Assembly (NCBI RefSeq): GCF_946479885.1
Contig: NZ_CAMLHM010000010.1
Coordinates: 1-64,000, forward strand
From: an uncultured Devosia sp.
GTDB taxonomy: Bacteria > Pseudomonadota > Alphaproteobacteria > Rhizobiales > Devosiaceae
Reading direction: 5' to 3'
Length of the DNA stretch: 64,000 bases
This document shows positions 60,503-64,000 of the stretch, piece by piece. Under the pieces are notes generated by a model that was not told the origin of the DNA, searched no databases, and saw only the letters and a program-made list of their open reading frames with translations. The translations under genes and the position numbers were made by a program. How positions within the stretch are numbered: the stretch's first letter is position 1; each line of letters opens with the position of its first letter.

Positions 60503-61789
60503 ATGTCCAGCAACGCAGCTCTTCATGCCCGGCGCCAGGCCGCCATTCCGCGCGGCATCGCCAATGCCTTCCCGATCTATCCGTCCCGTGCCGAAGGCTC
60601 GGAAATCTGGGATGTTGAAGGCCGGCGCTTCGTGGATTTCGCTGGCGGTATCGCCGTGCTCAACACCGGCCACCGCCATCCTCGCATCCTGGCGGCCGTG
60701 GCCGCTCAGCTCGATGCCTATACCCACACCGCCTTTCAGGTCTTGCCCTACGAGCCTTATGTGGCCGTCTGCGAGCGGCTGAATGCGCTCGCCCCATTCA
60801 GTGGCGACGCCAAGACCGCCTTGTTTTCGACCGGCGCCGAAGCCGTGGAAAATGCCATCAAGATCGCGCGGGCTGCCACTGGCCGTCCCGGCGTCATCGC
60901 CTTCAGCGGCGGCTTCCATGGCCGCACCGCGCTGACCATGGCCCTGACCGGCAAGGTCGCCCCCTACAAGAAGAAGTTCGGCATTTCGCCTCCGGGCATC
61001 TATCACCTGCCATTCCCCAATGAGGATTTCGGCGTCTCCGTGGCGCAGACCCTTGCCAGCCTCGACACCCTGTTCCGGGCCGATATCGACCCCACCGAAG
61101 TCGCGGCCTTCATCATCGAGCCTGTGCAGGGAGAGGGTGGCTTTCTCTCCGCGCCGGACGAGCTGCTGGTAGCGCTGCGGGCTATCGCTGACAAGCATGG
61201 CATCGTACTGATCGCCGACGAAATCCAGACCGGGTTCGCCCGCACCGGCAAGATGTTCGGCATCGAGAACTCTTCCATCGAGCCGGATCTGCTGACGGTC
61301 GCCAAATCCCTAGCCGGCGGTTTCCCACTGTCGGGTGTGATTGGCCGAGCCCATCTCATGGATGCGGCCGAGCCGGGTGGGTTGGGCGGAACCTATGCCG
61401 GCAGCCCCGTCGCCTGTGCGGCCGCTCTCGCTGTGCTCGACATCATCGAGGAGGAACGGCTCATCGAGCGCGCCAATATCGTCGGCGCGCGCATCAAGGC
61501 CGCGCTCGAGCAGATCGCGACGCGCAATGACACCGTTCCCGTCGCCTCGATCCGCGGTCCCGGCGCCATGATTGCCTTCGACATCGTCAAGCGCCGCGGC
61601 GCAGTCGAGCCGGATGCCGACACTACCAAAAAGGTAGTGCAGGCCGCGCTGGCCGAGGGACTCGTGCTGCTGTCCTGCGGGGTCAACGGCAACACGATCC
61701 GCATTCTCAACCCGCTGACCATAACCGACGCCGTGCTGGACGAAGGCCTTGCCAAGCTGGGCCGGGCCATGATCGCAGCCGCCGCCTGA
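60503..61789 (+). CDS. gabT: 4-aminobutyrate aminotransferase
   Basis: A 428-residue class III transaminase. RGIANAFPIYPSRAEGSEIW, the FSTGAEAVENAIKIARAATG block, EPVQGEGGFLSAPDEL, ADEIQTGFARTGKMFGIE and the PLP lysine in LLTVAKSLAGGFPLSGVIG follow the GabT consensus closely. It converts GABA and 2-oxoglutarate to succinate semialdehyde and glutamate. AAAGGAGA precedes the ATG. gabD follows nine bases downstream, and the divergent LysR regulator presumably controls both. Confidence 0.95.
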   Translation: MSSNAALHARRQAAIPRGIANAFPIYPSRAEGSEIWDVEGRRFVDFAGGIAVLNTGHRHPRILAAVAAQLDAYTHTAFQVLPYEPYVAVCERLNALAPFSGDAKTALFSTGAEAVENAIKIARAATGRPGVIAFSGGFHGRTALTMALTGKVAPYKKKFGISPPGIYHLPFPNEDFGVSVAQTLASLDTLFRADIDPTEVAAFIIEPVQGEGGFLSAPDELLVALRAIADKHGIVLIADEIQTGFARTGKMFGIENSSIEPDLLTVAKSLAGGFPLSGVIGRAHLMDAAEPGGLGGTYAGSPVACAAALAVLDIIEEERLIERANIVGARIKAALEQIATRNDTVPVASIRGPGAMIAFDIVKRRGAVEPDADTTKKVVQAALAEGLVLLSCGVNGNTIRILNPLTITDAVLDEGLAKLGRAMIAAAA

Positions 61790-61798
61790 GGACCCCAG

Positions 61799-63250
61799 AT
61801 GCGCGAACTCAAGAATCCGAGCCTGCTGCGGACGCAGGCCTATATCGACGGCGCCTTTGTCGGCAATGCCGACGTCCCCGTGACCAATCCCGCCACTGGC
61901 GAAGTGATCGCCAAGGTGCCCCGTTTCGGCGAAACCGAAGCGACCAACGCGGTCGAGGCGGCGTCCAGGGCCTTCCACCCCTGGGCCGCCCGGACCGCCA
62001 AGGACCGCGCCGGCATTCTCAGGAAATGGTTTGAGCTGATCATCGCCAATCGCGAGGATCTGGCAACCATCCTTACCAGCGAGCAGGGCAAACCCTTCGC
62101 AGAGGCACTTGGCGAGATCGACTACGCAGCAAGCTATGTCGAATTCTACGCCGAGGAAGCCAAGCGGGTTGCGGGGGAACTGCTGCCATCTCATCGGAGC
62201 GATGCCCGGATCATGGTGTTGCGCCAGCCGGTTGGCGTCGTCGCTGCCATCACGCCCTGGAATTTTCCGGCCGCAATGATCACCCGCAAGATCGCGCCGG
62301 CCCTGGCCGCCGGCTGCACGGTGGTGGTGAAGCCCGCGCTGGAAACACCGCTGACGGCGCTCGCGCTCGCCGAACTGGCCCATCGCGCCGGCTTCCCTGC
62401 TGGGACTGTCAATGTCGTAACAGGGGACTCCCGCGCCATCGGCGGCGTGCTGACCGCCCATCCCAAGGTGCGACTGGTTGGCTTTACCGGTTCGACCGAA
62501 GTGGGCAAGCTGCTGATGCGCCAGGCGTCCACCACGGTCAAAAAGGTGGCGCTTGAGCTGGGCGGTAACGCACCCTTCATCGTCTTCGACGATGCTGATA
62601 TCGATGCCGCCGTGGACGGCGCCATGCTCTCCAAATATCGCAATATGGGGCAGACCTGCGTCTGCACCAATCGCATCTATGTGCAGTCGGGCATTCACGA
62701 TGCTTTCGTCGAAAAACTAGCCAGCCGCGTCGCGGCGCTCAAGGTCGGCGACGGTTTCGCGGAGGGCGTCAACCAGGGACCGCTGATCACCGAGGCTGCG
62801 GTCCGCAAGGTCGAGGAGCACATTGCCGACGCCGTCGCCAAGGGCGCCAAGGTCGTCGTAGGTGGTATCAGGCACCCGCTGGGCCAGACCTTTTTCACGC
62901 CCACGCTGTTGACCAACGTAACCGGCGACATGGACCTGGCGCAGGAAGAAACCTTCGGGCCGCTCGCCCCGGTCTTCTCCTTCGAAACGGAAGACGAGGT
63001 CGTGGCCGCTGCGAACGACACCGACACCGGTCTTGCGGCCTATTTCTATGCCCGCGACGTGTCGCGCATCTTCCGCGTCATGGAGCGGCTGGAATATGGC
63101 ATGGTTGGCATAAACACGGGCCTCATTTCCACCGAGCTGGCCCCTTTTGGCGGCGTCAAGGAAAGCGGCAATTCCCGCGAGGGATCGTCGCACGGCATCC
63201 TTGAGTTCACAGAGCTCAAATATGCCTGCGTCGGCGGTCTCGCGGGCTAG
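61799..63250 (+). CDS. gabD: Succinate-semialdehyde dehydrogenase (copy 2, gabTD operon)
   Basis: A 483-residue aldehyde dehydrogenase. GVVAAITPWNFPAAMITRK, GFTGSTEVGKLLMRQA, LELGGNAPFIVFDDAD and the catalytic cysteine with CxC in MGQTCVCTNRI are present. It is a close relative of 16358-17815. It oxidises the GabT product to succinate. Its TAG stop overlaps the stop of the convergent LysR gene at 63247-63250. Confidence 0.95.
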   Translation: MRELKNPSLLRTQAYIDGAFVGNADVPVTNPATGEVIAKVPRFGETEATNAVEAASRAFHPWAARTAKDRAGILRKWFELIIANREDLATILTSEQGKPFAEALGEIDYAASYVEFYAEEAKRVAGELLPSHRSDARIMVLRQPVGVVAAITPWNFPAAMITRKIAPALAAGCTVVVKPALETPLTALALAELAHRAGFPAGTVNVVTGDSRAIGGVLTAHPKVRLVGFTGSTEVGKLLMRQASTTVKKVALELGGNAPFIVFDDADIDAAVDGAMLSKYRNMGQTCVCTNRIYVQSGIHDAFVEKLASRVAALKVGDGFAEGVNQGPLITEAAVRKVEEHIADAVAKGAKVVVGGIRHPLGQTFFTPTLLTNVTGDMDLAQEETFGPLAPVFSFETEDEVVAAANDTDTGLAAYFYARDVSRIFRVMERLEYGMVGINTGLISTELAPFGGVKESGNSREGSSHGILEFTELKYACVGGLAG

Positions 63251-64000
63251 GCCTTGGCCAATCGCTTCGCTTTGCCGGAGCCATAGGCGTCGGTCAGGAT
63301 ACTCAGAAAGAAGGGCCGGGGGCCGCTGCGCGATTGTCCCCGGTCGAATGCTACCTGAAAGTTGGCCTTGTAGCGGAACAGGTCGGGACGAATGCTGCGC
63401 ATCAGCCCGCCCTCGATATAGCGCGCGGCAAAATGGTCGGGCAGGTAGCCCAGATATCGCCCCGAAAGGATCAGGCGCGCTTCGGCCTCCATGTCGCTGA
63501 CCACGGCCTTGGGATTGGCGATGGCGAAGACCTTGAGGTCGCGCGAGTTCCAGTAGTAGCGCCCGATCAGGTTGTAGTTGCGCACCACGTCGATGCTGAT
63601 TTCCGCTTCCGGCACGCCGAACAGCGGGTGCTCGCTGCCGCAATAGAAACTCTGCGATTCCGCGTAGAGGTCGACATATTCCAGTCCCAGGGTCACGCGC
63701 GGGAAGCTGGCGATCGCCAGGTGCAATTGCCCGCTGATCACGTCGCGCAACAGTTCATGCGGCGGGCGTGTCACGATGGATAGGGCGACGTCAGGCGCCT
63801 CGTCGGCAAAGCGGGTGAGGACGGATGTCAGCTTGGAATTGGGGTCGGTGAGCGTATTGTCGGTCAACCCGATGGACAGCGTGCCTGTCAGCCGATGCTT
63901 GAGCCCCCGCATGCGGCTGTCGAACTGCTCGATGGTGCCGAAGAGCCGTTTGACTTCCTCATAGACGGCCCGGCCTTCGTCGGTCAGCTTGAAGCCCGCC
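63247..64000 (-). CDS. LysR family regulator, C-terminal part (runs off the window)
   Basis: About 250 visible residues of a LysR regulator: the end of the winged helix region (AGFKLTDEGRAVYEEVKRLF), then the effector domain (LTGTLSIGLTDNTL, DVALSIVTRPPHELLRDVIS, and ENGL-like GGLMRSIRPDLF). The DNA-binding helix itself lies beyond the window. It is convergent with gabD, sharing the four bases CTAG at the stops. Target genes are presumably outside the window. Confidence 0.88.
   Translation of the reverse strand, partial: AGFKLTDEGRAVYEEVKRLFGTIEQFDSRMRGLKHRLTGTLSIGLTDNTLTDPNSKLTSVLTRFADEAPDVALSIVTRPPHELLRDVISGQLHLAIASFPRVTLGLEYVDLYAESQSFYCGSEHPLFGVPEAEISIDVVRNYNLIGRYYWNSRDLKVFAIANPKAVVSDMEAEARLILSGRYLGYLPDHFAARYIEGGLMRSIRPDLFRYKANFQVAFDRGQSRSGPRPFFLSILTDAYGSGKAKRLAKA

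Noticed and set aside
61310..62698. 462-residue minus-strand ORF opposite gabT/gabD
   Set aside because: Spans two convincing genes in antisense and has no recognisable domain.
1..64000. tRNA, rRNA, CRISPR or insertion-sequence features
   Set aside because: None found on reading both strands: no tRNA T-loop with a flanking cloverleaf, no regularly spaced repeats, no transposase motif. A structure-based search (tRNAscan, Infernal) was not possible, so small RNAs could be missed.

Overview
The window is GC-rich (clearly above 60%), gene-dense DNA that looks like a chromosomal or megaplasmid catabolic region of an alphaproteobacterium, probably of the Hyphomicrobiales (Devosia or rhizobial type). 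The reasons are the very high density of ABC uptake operons, each next to its own small regulator (ROK, GntR/FCD, LysR, Lrp/AsnC, LuxR, HxlR), the Tat-exported binding proteins, and the mix of gabT/gabD, polyamine, hydroxyacid and amino-acid catabolic genes. This placement is inference. I see no rRNA, tRNA, CRISPR array, insertion sequence or phage gene, and no housekeeping gene.

Layout. 1-5003 (minus): sugar operon with ROK regulator, Tat-exported binding protein, two MalF/MalG-type permeases and a GH42 beta-galactosidase cut by the window edge; it has no ATPase of its own. 5146-6347: divergent HxlR regulator and an atypical SDR. 6848-12563: a FAD amine oxidase, a GntR regulator, a class III aminotransferase-fold phospho-lyase, an amino-alcohol kinase and a HAD hydrolase, with a pair of inverted operators. 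12773-17815: GNAT acetyltransferase, omega-transaminase, tartrate/isopropylmalate-type dehydrogenase and a succinate-semialdehyde-type dehydrogenase. 18001-22080: four-carbon sugar-acid operon (DUF1537 kinase, PdxA-type dehydrogenase, a TIM-barrel/cupin fusion) and a divergent LysR regulator. 22112-25670: a second GNAT divergent from an ArgE-type deacetylase, GhrA-type reductase and a cupin. 25752-33654: Lrp regulator, second FAD oxidase, and a complete peptide/nickel-type ABC operon. 33670-33990 is the 3' remnant of a threonine dehydrogenase gene. 34061-38747: ornithine cyclodeaminase-family enzyme, third GNAT, D-threonine aldolase-like PLP enzyme and an aldehyde dehydrogenase. 38912-47144: exported serine hydrolase, acetylpolyamine amidohydrolase, a glycine-betaine-type ABC transporter whose ATPase is on the opposite side of a divergent promoter, an SDR and a GntR regulator. 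47238-64000: polyamine/GABA region with an orphan amino-acid binding protein, agmatinase-family ureohydrolase, PotFGHI-type transporter, LuxR regulator, amidohydrolase, cupin, PuuB-type oxidase, aldehyde dehydrogenase, LysR regulator, gabT, gabD and a LysR gene cut by the window edge.

How it works together. Nearly everything imports or degrades small nitrogen compounds: amines are oxidised, transaminated or eliminated to aldehydes, aldehydes are oxidised by four aldehyde dehydrogenases, and carbon leaves as succinate or hydroxyacids. A recurrent, unexpected theme is N-acetyl chemistry: three paralogous two-domain GNAT acetyltransferases, an ArgE-type deacetylase (divergent from one of them) and an acetylpolyamine deacetylase coupled to a transporter. 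I regard this as the best candidate for an undescribed acetyl-protected amine or amino-acid catabolic scheme. Several well-formed palindromes at divergent promoters look like operators of the neighbouring regulators.
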